NCBI GenBank assembly: GCA_038503065.1
Contig: JBCAMK010000010.1
Location: forward strand, 1,674,001-1,738,000
Source of the DNA: Paragyromitra xinjiangensis
Taxonomy: Eukaryota > Ascomycota > Pezizomycetes > Pezizales > Discinaceae
Length of the DNA stretch: 64,000 nt
Direction of reading: 5' to 3'
Position 1 is the first letter of the stretch; each line of letters begins with the position of its first letter. Shown piece after piece: positions 20,776-32,201 of this stretch. Below the pieces are notes generated by a model. It saw only the letters and a list, made by a program, of their open reading frames with translations, searched no databases and had not been told where the DNA came from. The translations under genes and the position numbers were made by a program.

Positions 20776-23700
20776 TTATACAGCTGATATAACTGTTGTC
20801 ATCGTAGCCGTTGGCTGAGGTGGCGATAACGGTGACGCCTCAGTGGTTTCTTGCTTGTCTTCCGTAATTGGGGACAACGAAACTCCCAATTGAAGCTTCC
20901 CTGTTGCTGCTTTCTCGTTACTCGTACCCTCAATAATCACGGCTACCGGTTTTGTTTCTGGCGAAGCCTCTTCCGAAAAGTTGTCGTTCGTCTCCGCAGC
21001 TTCCTCCACCGTCCCCTCTGCCGCGCCCACTGCTATTGCAGAAATTGGCTCTTGGGCGTTGCTACTAGTCGCGGCAACTCCATTGGTGATGTCCTCTGCG
21101 GAGCTATTTGCTGTTATCCTTATCGGGTCCGTTTCCTGGGCATCGCTTTTCGGTATTTCTTCCACAGCACTAGCTACCGCGGCAGCAGCTGGCATCTGAG
21201 CCCCACCAATCTTGCCAACAACCTCCTCCACTTCAGGGCTAATCACTGTAGCCGCAGCTACAGTAGAAGCTTCCAAGACCAGACTAGCCTCCATTCTAGC
21301 TGCCTCTTCCTCTTCCTCCCCCACCGCCATATCTGCTAACTCCCTCTTCACCGCTTTTTCCCTCCTCCTCTCTACATCTACCCTTTTTACCATCCCTCTC
21401 ATTGCATCACTCTCACGAATCAGTCCATCAATACTGATTCCCTGATGCGTCATTTCACCATTCAAATAGCTATACACTCCTGCGGCGCTATTACAATCCA
21501 GAAGCGCTTTTTCGTTCAGCTTTAGTAGTGCGAGGGCAACCTGAAAGAGGAAAGGCGAGCCAACGAGACAAAGGATCACATCCCAAACACGGAAGAGAGC
21601 TTCGGCGGCAAGACAGTCGGTAAAAATTGAGAGGAACCACTGGAATGTGAGGGCCTCGAGCTCGACACCGAGTTTGAGGAGATGTGAGTCGAGGATGGGG
21701 AGGATTTCATGCACGTATTGCTTGAGGACCTAACCAATAACCAGTCAAAAATGCGTGCATAATAAGGCCAGGGCCAAAGAGAGGGACAAGGCTAAAGAAA
21801 GATGAGAGACAAACCTGCTGGTCAGCTCTGGAGGCCAAAAGACTAGTCTCAAAATACGTTTTCGGCAATATTTTCTCCACAATACTACATAGAACCCAAA
21901 ACGCATCCTCCTCACTCGGCATAATTAACAGCAGGCTCGCCGCAATCATATTCATCCCTTGACAATAGCCCACCGCAGGATTACGCCTACTATATGCCAC
22001 CAACACCTGTTTTAACTTTTGCACGCCCGGCCCCTTGCGGAAAAAGATATTATCTGTCAAGGTCCGATTGATGTCCATCGCAATCTGAGAAATTACCAAC
22101 GGATCGTCCTGACCATTCTGCAGAATATCTTCATAATACCCTGGAACTCTCAATGCTGTTGCGCTACTGCACTCTGCCCATACTTTCCAGCGGTACGCTA
22201 CGGGTATGCCCCCGAGCACTAGGCCCTTGAACTCTCTCCATCGTTGCTTGCCACCGCGACCCTCATTACCCAGCGTTGCAATACCGATTAGTTCGCCGTC
22301 GCCGATCAACACCTCTGGCATTCCTCTTTCTTCTTCCTCCCCTCGTCGGCGCTCATGACGGATCTTCTTGAAGAACTCGTTCCATTTAATACTCCGATCT
22401 CTCTGTAACGAGTCATGAAGATCACTGAGCTGTCCAAGTAATAACTTGACGGTGTGCGCTTCGGTACCAGAAGGTGTTTCGGAGTTCATAGGAGATCGGA
22501 GTGCCAGAGGAGCTTCCGAAAATGTGGTGGTGTTCGGGGAAGCTATCGCGCCGTTGGATTTCGATATTTTATCCAATATTGTGATAGCTTGAGGCTTAGA
22601 CTTAACTTGTCCTTTCTGGGCAAACATTGTGTTTTCAGCCGTTGTCGTTGATGCTTTCGGGGAAATTTTGGAAGAGCTCACGCTCGGTGACGGGGGCCTC
22701 ATAAGGAGCTCCTGCCATTTCGTTGGTGTTTTCGCATCTCCAGCACCTAAAATACCTTCCTCAGTAGCCTGCTCGTCATTCGATGGTTCTGGCAATCCGT
22801 TTTCAGCGGTACCGGCACTGGTCCTCAGCTCTTCTTCGTCTTTAGGGCTTTTTGATGTATCATCTTTCGTAGGTTGAGGTCTGTGATTCTTATTATAAAT
22901 GAACCCAAATCGATCCGTCAGATAGTCTGTTGGATAATATTCATTCCAGCTTTGCAACAGTGTTGGCGGTTGGATCGCATGGGGAACAATCGTATCCATC
23001 TCCACCGGTCCGGCACTAGGATCCGCAGCCGGGCCATTCTGAGAACTACTGCCCAACGGGACTATTCGCTCTGCATGATCCATGATTCCCTGAAAGAATT
23101 TACTCGAGTTACCTGTCGGTGCACCATTTGAAGTAGTCGACAATGCCCGCCGCCGCGGACTTGTTTGTATCCGCGCTGTATTTTTTGCCATGATACGCTG
23201 TAGATTCTCGCGATCGATAGAACTGGAACTTAACCTCCGATCTGAACGTGAATTAAATTCCTCTGTTGGACCGCTTACGCTCCGTTGCTGTGAAATAGAT
23301 GGGCTTCGAGGGTAATGGCTTTGGTTCTCCTGATCAGGTGGTGGTGCATGAGCAACCAGTCTCAAGGCCCAAGCAGCAACAGTATTCGATGTTCTTCTCT
23401 GCACAAGGTTTTCTGCCGGGTCGCCTTCTTTTTGGGAGAGGGAGACGGCTTTGAAATGCGGGGGTGTCGGATGCGATTGATCAGAAGCAAAGTGTGGATA
23501 AGTGTACAACGAAGATGGAGACGCAGTGCGTCGAATGGTAGAAGTAATTTGTAAACTAGCAGCACGAGACGGTTTTGTGGGAGAGTGAAGAGATGTCCTC
23601 GAGGAACTCCGAGACATCATTGACCTCGAATCAACTTCCGGCGGCGGAGAAAACGTCTCTGTTGTAATTCCCCTCCTTCCGGCTGCATCCCGACGCCCCA

Positions 23701-24742
23701 GCGCAGGTCGTATTCTGCTATAATCCTCTTCTCGCCCAACATTTGCTTTTTGCCCCCAGAAGTAATCTTTCCACCCTTTAAGCGTAGAACCTCTACGATT
23801 TGATGACGCATTTGACGCAATAGAGAAAGAATCGCTATCTCTTTCGAAAAGAATCGATCTCGAATCCGAACGAGCTCTTACTGTAGCCTTAGGAGTGCTC
23901 AGATCATCCTTTGTAGTAGCTCTCTCATCCTCCCCCCAATCTGTATTCCCGTCTACCCTTTCACTAAAAGCATCGTCTACAACACTAAAAGCATCTTCTT
24001 CGCTCATAGCTTGTTGCATCATTTCGTCGATATTTTCCGTATAGCTAACCGTATCTCCAATAGACCTCATAGTCTCTCTTGAGACCTTCCGTTGCAACGT
24101 AGCCGTAGCCAGCCGCCTTTCAATAGCTGCGTTCGATACTTCAACTTCAACTAACATTTTCTTTAGAGCCCTTTCTCTCTCCTCGGCTCTGCGCCGTACC
24201 GCGACGAGCTCTCGGTCACGGTGTGCAAGATCTGAAGCTAGCTGTCTTATCAACGGAATCACACCTTGGCGCTCTACAAGCCGCTCGATTGTGCTGTCCG
24301 GTGCAAGATGAAGACTCCCAGGGACATGAGCTGAAGCTACATGATCGTCAAATAAAGCTAACCTTGGGTCTTCCATTGTCCTTCCGGAATTTTGGTTGGG
24401 CGATCCGGCTAGCTTATTCAACGGCGACTGAGCTGAGGAGTCGGTAGATTGGCGAGCTATGTTTCGGTCTGAAGGCGGACGAAATGTAGATCTTTGAGAG
24501 ACAGGACTCGCAGGTTTTGGGCTCGCCAGAATAGCTGCTATTGAATCGTGTTCTTCGTCCTCTGAGCTCGTCCGGGAAAGTGGATAGTTCTCATCAACGG
24601 ACTCGAGGGGCTCATGGGAGGGAGAAGAAGCCGAAGAAGACATTGATTGTGACATTTTGATCGGCGTGTTGCTTCTGAAAGACCTATCCATCTGTGGCGA
24701 GGGGGAGGGAACATCTCGGTCGACCCCAGAGTTGGACTCCAT
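20776..24742 (-). CDS. TBC-domain Rab GTPase-activating protein (1293 aa)
   Basis: This is a predicted GTPase-activating protein for Rab GTPases in membrane traffic. Exons are 24742-21815 and 21729-20776, with an 85-nt GT-AG intron. Residues 1-840 are long, low-complexity and Ser/Thr/Pro-rich, with one charged helix around residues 145-210 (AHRDRELVAVRRRAEERERA). The TBC domain runs from about residue 845 (GGIPVAYRWKVW) to about 1090. Both catalytic fingers are present: the arginine in IAMDINRT and the glutamine in GYCQGMN. The intron falls inside the domain between SRADQQ and VLKQYVHEILP. The C-terminal tail is acidic and Ala/Glu-rich. The Rab target cannot be predicted. The gene is divergent from xrcc4, with about 1.5 kb between them. 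Confidence 0.92.
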
Positions 24743-26280
24743 GGAGCTCCCTGGGTGGGGTAAATATGTGATTCTACAGCAGTTTCTTTTATTTTGGTGC
24801 GATTTTTGAAAAGCCAGGGAATGATGCGGAGAAGTTTTGCGTGGGGGTACTTTTCGAGATGAGCGTGATGTAGGCAGCTCACTTGTACTCTAGAAGTTTA
24901 GCTTGACAACAGATGAGGGAAACTACCGAGAGGAGAAGCAAGCGAGAATCAGCAAATGCAGCCACAGGATCACAGAGTGCAGGCGGGGAACGAATAGGAA
25001 AAAAGAACACACGCACGGTAACAGCTCCAAGATGGGACCAGTTCGGTATGAGGATGTGGGGAACGCTATTGAAAAGGGAGATGGTGATGATATGATGTCC
25101 AAGTCTGAAGGAATATACAAATGGACGATGTTTCTAATTCTGTGTGGCTAGTGTCGCTGTTTCTGCATTCCCCTCACATCGCTTTTCTTGATTGTAGATC
25201 TCTCTTTCTCTTCTCGATTCGGTCCTTTTGTTTGACGCCTCGCGTCTCCGTCGGTGCCACTTCGCTGCTGCTGTTTTCTTATGTCTAGAGTACTGCTTCC
25301 TTGGGTAAAAGAGCGTACTGACGCACCAGTGACGAAGTGTGCATGCGATGCACTCTCCCCGCTTAACCGACCAACCATGTCCCACTGGTGCCGCATTCTA
25401 CCCTAACCCTTCAATACCTGCCTGAATCTGTCTCTCGTGACCAATCTCCAAGCACGTGATACCGCAACACGCGTCTGCGCCCAATGCCTGATCTTATTGC
25501 ATCAATGATTATCGTTTCAGCTTTATAAACCCCATATCTTCACAGCTAAACCTTTGCTTACCTGGACGATTTAAATTATAAAACCCCACGAAATGAAGGT
25601 GCCCCACTCTAAAGCTAAACCCCCTGATTTGTTCATCCCCTTGGCAATAAGGCGCCTCATTTTAGGCCGGCTGCGTTTCAAACCCACTGGAAGTTCTTTT
25701 TTTCACTCAGGGGATTTGCTCACGGATTGAACATAAGTTTCGAACCCCGCCTCCCACCTCGCCCAGCACTGGCAGGCTCACCCCCGCGCCATCGCGATCG
25801 CAAGGCCTCAAGAACTGCACGAAAATAGCGCATTATTCAAAAGCTCGCCGATGTATGAGATATAGTCGATTCTAGCAAGGTTATCCCCTCTAGTGGGTAA
25901 ATCATGCCATTAACCATCTATACGCAAAATTCCCAGCGCCTATTTTTTCGAACTTTAGGGATCACTCAGTATCACTCGATATTAAATTAGGCTGTTAATT
26001 TTCAGGCCAGGGCCTTCACAACTGCGTCATAAGTTTTTCTCTCCTCTCCCTTTCTTTTTTCTCGACCTAAGAAAAGTTTGCTCTATTATCGTGCCATAGC
26101 TTATCTACCTACTATAAGGGCTTAGGCCTCGTTCTCATGAGCTATCACTCGGATATCGTGCTCAGACGTAGTGTAACGTGATATGCCAAGCCTAATGACT
26201 CTAACGCGGCTCTGCCTCAACAACCTCACGCTTTCCCTACCACGTCTCCCGATTAAAAAACCCTCACCCACAACTTCAAT
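24743..26280. other. Divergent promoter region (RabGAP / xrcc4)
   Basis: Holds the promoters of both flanking genes. A telomere-like CCCTAACCCT occurs at 25401-25410. Several short open frames on both strands overlap one another without motifs and are judged non-coding. Confidence 0.5.
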
Positions 26281-27817
26281 ATGGCTTCCCTAGGAAAAGG
26301 ATCCCTTTTACGCATCCTCCGTAATGATAGCCCTGACCCAGATCAATATGTCCTCCTCCATCTTATTCCTATGAGCCCGACGCAACCGTTGGATCTACAA
26401 ATACATGCGACGGAGGGGGAACGGGCTTTTGGAATGAAATGTATAGCTCCCTAACATTGCCTTGTATATTATCTTCTTGTTTCAGAATACCTGCTTGTGA
26501 ATTGAGATGTTAATTATGAATTGAATGGTTTTTTTTGGCCAGTGAAACAATCAAGAATCGACGACCTCCGTGCCAAATCCTATACTGGACCCGTAGAGGA
26601 ACTCGAGCGAATCCTTTCTACGCTCCTGTTGAAGACAAGTGTTAGCGAACCACATCTTTTGCCTCGAGGCGTTGAGTTAGCAGCTTCAGTTGATAATGAT
26701 TCCATTACCGTATGCCCAATACTGAGAGTTCCTGCTCAACTTAACATAAACTAACGCAGCGTCGATGATAGTTGACGATACGACAAGATGTTGGCGGTAT
26801 AAAGCAACGTATTGCAGCTATTAAAATACCCGAAGCAGAAATTGATATTCCGATTTTCGAATGGGCTGTTGAGTCATGCAATATTATTGATTCCACCTCT
26901 GTAACCACACCTACTGCTAGCCTCCAACCTTGCTTTCACCTGCTAATCCAGCTCTACTACTGTAGGCAAAGCTTCAGGCCCTCCAATCCCGTGTAGCCCT
27001 TCAAGAGGGGGAGATCGTAAAGCTCGTAGGCCAACTCAAATCCTTTGTTGCGCTCAAAAAGGAACACGAAGAAGCCTTACTCGTCAAGTTCAGCATGCTA
27101 CTAAACTCAAAAAAAAGCAAAATTCGCGAGCTTAACCAAGCTCTCGAGGTATCAGGCTCAAAAGCTACTATACCAGAACCGTCCCCAGAGATAGATGTCA
27201 GGGAAGAAACTCCGCCTCCAGCTGCTGCCGGACCTTCTAAGACCCGTGCCACCCGTGCCAAAGCTGCTCTTAAAGCCGCAAGAAAACGTAAACCCGCGGC
27301 ACCACTATCAGGCTCCGAATCAGATGGGTTCGTAAGAATGGATCTTGACTCGAAGGGGAAATCCACCGCGGCCCTAGTAGGGGGTGATGAAACTGAAGAT
27401 ACTGAAGACTTGGAAAGTGATGGAAGAAGTGGCGACTACCTGAGACAGAACGAACTTGGCAATTCGGACCGGAGCGCGTCAGAGGACGAAGATGAACTTC
27501 CACCTGTCAGGAAACCATTCGAAGCGTTCACGCTCAGAGCGCCAGAAAAGAGGGCACCAGAGCCGGAGGCACAGAATACGGAAGAAAGAGAGCCAAAGGT
27601 TGCAGCAAGGGGGCATGGACACGGAAGAGCACGAGGCAGCAGAAGGAGAGGGAAAGAGAAGGAACTGGCGCCGCCACCGTCACCGCCATCAGCATCAACT
27701 AGAGGAAGGGGTAGGATGGCGACGAGGTCGAAGCCAGCTGAGACGCAGAGCCCGTCGCCCCCGCCAGCTGGGGATGCAGGAGATACAGGAGAGGATACCG
27801 ACGACGACGAATTATGA
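26281..27817 (+). CDS. lif1: XRCC4/Lif1-type non-homologous end-joining factor
   Basis: This is the scaffold for DNA ligase IV in double-strand break repair by end joining. Exons are 26281-26440, 26543-26709, 26772-26900 and 26966-27817, giving 435 aa. The head domain (about residues 1-150) is spread over the first three exons and includes IFEWAVESCNII. The stalk follows with EGEIVKLVGQLKSFVALK, KKEHEEALLVKFSMLLNSKK and KIRELN, the typical XRCC4 coiled coil that holds the ligase. The C-terminal half is disordered, with alternating basic (KAALKAARKRK) and acidic (DETEDTEDLES) stretches and Arg-Gly patches, ending in DDDEL. All three introns are GT-AG (102, 62, 65 nt). The first is the longest and its acceptor was chosen to keep MKLKQSRIDDLRAKSY in frame. 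Confidence 0.85.
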
Positions 27818-27906
27818 TCGCAATCTTGATTCGGTTTTTGGCACTCAACTATCCCCTTAGGAAACCCCTAGAACTTAGTAGATATCTGTTATAACGAACC
27901 CTCTAA

Positions 27907-28263
27907 TTGGATTTCCGGCGGGTCGGGGCCACCTGTGCCTTTGTATTATATTCACTCTGTCATAAATGCGTCATAAACCATCACTCATATCAGGAGGCCT
28001 GCCCATGCTGTAGAAGCTCGATTGATTGGTTGATTTCTCCCTATATACCACGATCTCGTACCCGCAAAGGTCCACGTACTATTTCCATTCCTGAGGCTCC
28101 GCCGAGTGCTCTGCCACGGGCGCCTGAGCCTCTGCCCGAGCTCCACTCCGAGACCTCCGACCGAGTCACGGAGCCCGTACCTATTAGGAAGCAATATCCG
28201 ACACCTCATGTTGGGTATTTGCTTCCTTTCGTGCCGCATATGGTTGTATTCTCTACTGTTTAG
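27907..28263 (+). pseudogene. Possible RING-finger fragment
   Basis: The frame has no ATG at its 5' end and begins directly after a stop. It encodes CHKCVINHHSYQEACPCCRS, which resembles the second half of a RING finger (C-x2-C then C-x2-C), and then a Pro-rich stretch. The first half of a RING is not recognisable upstream. It may be a decayed gene or an exon whose partner was missed. Weak call. Confidence 0.25.
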
Positions 28264-28671
28264 TTCTATCCTCCACCCTACCTACCTAGGGCTCCCTAAG
28301 CCTACGTAGGCTTTTCATATATGTTTTTTACTATTCCTTACCTCCTTTAGATTTCTTTGGCTGTGAGCTGATATATCCGGTCTTCAGCCTAAACAATAAA
28401 TATCACCTCCCCTTCACCCCAAATAAACGCGATGCCAGTATCTGCTTTGGGGGACCTCCAAAAGGAAAGTCTGGGGAATGAAGACTTCCGGGAGTATACT
28501 GTTGCCCTGTTCACGATTTAGCTTTATTCGATACGCCAGATTTATAAAGTTGAATTATACTTGTTGGATTTTATGGCTGTAGCGCATAGAAGATTACCTA
28601 CAATGGTTCTTTTGTCCCAAAAAAAAAGAAATTGAATGAAAAAAATTGAATGTTATAATCTTGAACGTCAC

Positions 28672-28679
28672 TATAAATT
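28672..28679 (+). promoter_or_regulatory. TATA box of the 155-aa orphan gene
   Basis: TATAAATT lies about 165 bp upstream of the ATG. It is followed by a leader rich in CAACA repeats, typical of an efficiently translated fungal 5' UTR. Confidence 0.55.
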
Positions 28680-28836
28680 GAGACCACACCCCAAGTTTCA
28701 TGTTACCCATCAACATCATCAACACAACATCAACAACACCACACCGCGTAAAAGTCAACATATTTATCCTTTAATAGTCTATTAACTCAAATCCCAAAAG
28801 TAGTAAGTAAACAGAATAACGTGTCACTACACCAAC

Positions 28837-29304
28837 ATGTGTATCTGTCCTGTATGCACAAAGGCGCAGGGTGGTACGCGACAAACTACGCAGTATGGGG
28901 CCGTGAACGAGACGAGGGCACAGACTAGTTTGCGACGCCCTCCAGACTCACGGGAAAAAAGTTTCAACCTTCACAATAACCAAACTAGACATGATCAGAG
29001 CTCGAGTATTTTTACGCCAGACTTTAATCCATACTACGGGCAAGCTGGGCAAATGGACGAGAAGCTGTATCGCCAAAAAGCACTCCTTGCGTTTAGGAGG
29101 AAGCAGGATGCCGAACGAGAGGAAGACGAGCTTTACAAAAGGCGACGTCAAGCTGCACTTCTTGATCAAAGAAGAAGAGAACCTGAGTCTGCGCTAGCCC
29201 GAGAAGCGCATGAATGGATGTGGGTAGAATTGACTACTCGCACCCACGAACAGGATCCCAACAACAAAGATCAATCAAGGGGGGAGGGGAAAACGAGGAG
29301 ATAA
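28837..29304 (+). CDS. Small orphan protein, Cys-rich N-terminus and charged helix (155 aa)
   Basis: Not recognised. The protein starts MCICPVCTK, a tight cysteine cluster that could be palmitoylated or bind metal. It then has a polar disordered stretch and a strongly charged predicted helix (about residues 72-130: LYRQKALLAFRRKQDAERE, ELYKRRRQAALLDQ). A TATA box and an A/C-rich leader upstream support a real transcription unit. The layout resembles the 117-aa protein at 42905-43258, which also combines N-terminal cysteines with a basic helix. Homology between them is not certain. Single exon. Confidence 0.6.
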   Translation: MCICPVCTKAQGGTRQTTQYGAVNETRAQTSLRRPPDSREKSFNLHNNQTRHDQSSSIFTPDFNPYYGQAGQMDEKLYRQKALLAFRRKQDAEREEDELYKRRRQAALLDQRRREPESALAREAHEWMWVELTTRTHEQDPNNKDQSRGEGKTRR

Positions 29305-30180
29305 ATATGAAATTCTAACCTTCTTTACTTCTTTCCTGTCTTAAGTTTGCCTATGAGTAATATCTATCAATTTCTTTCATTGGTCAAGACTAGTATGCGT
29401 ATTTAATTCTTTTCTAAACGCCTTTCTTGCTTTTGTTTTTGTTTTGAGAGAATCACTATATGCCAAGTAGTTAGTGGACACCAATGTTCCCAATAGTATA
29501 AGTACGAACACCAGTGATACCAAGCTTAAGATCAAGACAAAAAAAGCCGCTTGAGAAAAAACCTTAACAGGGTCTTTTACAATGAACATAGCCTTCCCTA
29601 TTTCTAATATGTGATTAAGATCAGAGGTACCGATAGGAATCAGTTCCGAAGATCCAGCGTATAACTCTGACGTTACGAATAATCGCTTGGTGTGGGCCGT
29701 TTAGTATCTGGAGAGTAGGGTTGCCTAAGTCGCCAAGGCCAGGCTGTATAACAGTTGCCGAGGTAAAACGAGGTGGGGTAATGCTTACGAAGGAATTTAT
29801 CTCAAACTTTTAGAAATAACGGTGTTTCTATCTCAGTCCTTTGTGATACTGGTAGTTTCTATGTACGTAAAATGCGTTGGTTCTTGTGGGCAGTGCAATG
29901 GAATGGACTATCTAGGGTTGATCTCTAGCTACATATAATAACCTGTGATACAATCATTTTTGAGACTTCATCTCGAAATAAGAGGTCTTTGTACTTGCGG
30001 CGAGAATAAGTTCCCACGCCCACTTTGCAACAGTTAACGCCAAAGTGAGAACAAAAATTGAAAAACACAACAACCACAACACAAGCAACAAGAAATAAAA
30101 GCAAAGGGTAGATGAAGATGATCAATAAATACTCCTCATCTTCAAAACAGAGTTTAAATTCCCTTGGGGAGAGTCTTTAT

Positions 30181-30348
30181 ACCGTATAAACTCGAGAGAG
30201 TGGACTTGACGCTAAGACGTTGGAATTGCCTCGACAAATAAGGCGCCAGCTGAATGGGTCAAAGCTGAGCAGAAATTTGTTAGAGCCTTACCTCTATAGG
30301 CAATTCTAACGTCTTAGCGTTAAGTCCACTCTCTCAAGTTAATACGAT
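30181..30348. repeat. Near-perfect 50-bp inverted repeat with 68-nt spacer
   Basis: The arms 30181-30230 and 30299-30348 are reverse complements with about five mismatches in 50. Shared cores are GAGAGAGTGGACTT and ACGCTAAGACGTT. The three mismatches in the inner 42 bp are all transitions, and two of them would be G-U pairs in a plus-strand transcript. The result is a long foldback: either a short non-autonomous inverted-repeat element, or a precursor of a structured or small RNA. No clear target-site duplication or promoter was seen. Confidence 0.8.
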
Positions 30349-31020
30349 AGGTGTATTTTAGTCCTTGCTAGGATTGCCTCCTACCCAATCCACAGCTGCT
30401 TTGTAGTTTTTTGTGTCCAAAGGTCTTTCTTTACCAAGTAGTATATCTAGCTTTTTAATGGGTTATTCTTGGTGGTGCTTGAAGGGTTTCATCGTGCTCT
30501 ATACGTTATTTGGTGGTTGCCATCCGTGGGAATTTATTCCGCCGCAAGTATTAGCACGTACATAATTGTCTCGAACCAAACCTAATTAGGCTTAGTATAT
30601 TTATTGTGTTCATATCACCAAGCCATTGGAGAGGCTGGTTCGGGATGACGTACGTAACACCCACAGCACAGATGGCACCTAATATTTAGTTCACAGGCTG
30701 ACATAATTTCTCGCATAAATAAATTTACCCACTGCGTGAGAATTTCTATCCATTGAGTCATCTGTCGAATACAGAAACTGCAGTGATGGCATACAGTCAG
30801 TGATCGACAAGACTAAAAAAAATGTGGGGATGTGGTGCTGCCAGGTGCGCAAATATCAGCTAGGCTTTCAGGGGTCTTGTCCTTGCTCGTGAAACGTCAG
30901 TATTGGAGCACTGAACTACATGTATCCATACTCAACTCTTGATAATCTCTGAAAAGGTGCCAGGCAGATCCTGCAGGTGGGGCGAAAAAGGCAGATTTCA
31001 ACTCCTGGGCATCTAAGAGG

Positions 31021-31029
31021 TATATAAGG
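31021..31029 (+). promoter_or_regulatory. TATA box of the GH43 pseudogene
   Basis: TATATAAGG lies about 115 bp upstream of the ATG, so the promoter appears intact even though the coding region is broken. Confidence 0.5.
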
Positions 31030-31137
31030 AACTTGCGATTCAATATTTACGTTGTTTCTCTATCTTCTGTTTCCTTGTTCCAGTGCATTCATATTCATGT
31101 TTCACCACTAGAATACATGATTAGCTTTTTTTTCATT

Positions 31138-32201
31138 ATGTCCACTAAAATCTTTATCACCACAATTGTTCTACTCATTTTTCAATATGTAATGGTGGGG
31201 GCTGCACCAAAACCTCTCTTTTTAAGAAGCGGTATAGCAAAGCGTGCGGGCTTCAATTCAACCACCACCGGAAACTTCCCCGACCCGTGTATCATCAAAT
31301 CAGGAGGCACCTACTATGCGTTTGCCACCAATGGCCATGGCCACAACATTCAGATCGCAACGTCCAATGACTTTAGCAGCTAGACTGTTCTTGATCGAGA
31401 CGCTTTTCCTAACGAAAGTTTTCCTTTCTAGGTGGACGCAAGTGCTCCGAATATATGGGCTCTGGACATTTACCAGCGGGTAGTTCCCTCACCCATCCGC
31501 TCTTGTAATTATAGAATCTCAAGTATATTAATGCCTAGCAACCTACATAGAACGATGGAAAATATGTTCTGACATACTCCGCCCAAGTCCCTGGCGGGGG
31601 CTCGCCCAAACATTGCGTGGGGTAGCCGTTTCCGACCAAGTAACTGGCCCGTGCTCTAAGACCTCTGATAGTCCTTTCGCCTGCCCTGACCTAAAAACCC
31701 TCGGCGATGCTATCGACCCCTCCTACTTTCACAACCCAGACAGTAGCAATTTGTACATTGTGTACAAAGTGGACAAGAATATCGTTAGCAAAGAAACACC
31801 GATTCTCCTTTAGCAAGTCAGCGATGATGGCTTCACACTCATTGGCGGCACAGTCCAAATTTTAGTCAACGAACAGTATGACGGCCCGGTCGTTGAGGCG
31901 CCTAGCCTTGTTAAGAAGAATGGGCTCTATGTGTTATTTTTCTCTTCAAATATGTATAACACCTTTGTACGACATTAGCTATGCTACAGCTACAGTCGTG
32001 GACGGGCCATATACTAAAAGTGACCAACCGCTGCTAGTTACTGGTACTGACGGGCTTGCAGCACCTGGAGGGGCTGATGTGATGACGGATGGGACTGAAA
32101 TCGTCTTCCATGCCAATTTCGAGGAAGTTCCTGATTCCCCTAGGGGTATGTGGGTTGGCGATATCGAGATCGATAGCGGGGCGCGAAAGGTATACATCTA
32201 G
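31138..32201 (+). pseudogene. Broken secreted glycoside hydrolase, family 43-like
   Basis: This is the remnant of a secreted five-bladed beta-propeller glycosidase (arabinanase/xylosidase type). The signal peptide (IFITTIVLLIFQYVMVGAAP) is followed by FPDPCIIKSGGTYYAFAT, where the first D is the GH43 catalytic-base position, and then by DAIDPSYFHNPDSSNLYIVY and DGPVVEAPSLVKKNGLYVLF, the acid position. One intron (31480-31550) appears intact. Three in-frame TAG codons interrupt the chain: 31381-31383 and 31429-31431, where tryptophan would be expected, and 31811-31813, where glutamine would be expected. Two frameshifts occur near 31618-31623 (G run) and 31962-31966. Each stop is explained by a CpA-to-TpA change on one strand. 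The gene should give no full-length product. Confidence 0.85.

Larger units (their letters stand above)
27818..28836. other. Intergenic, with a RING-like fragment
   Basis: Contains a start-less frame resembling half a RING finger (see separate entry) and the TATA promoter and CAACA-rich leader of the small gene that follows. Nothing else was recognised. Confidence 0.45.
29305..31137. other. Intergenic gap with a long hairpin element
   Basis: No credible gene. The main feature is the inverted repeat at 30181-30348. One TACATGTA lies at 30917-30924, upstream of the GH43 pseudogene promoter. Confidence 0.5.
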
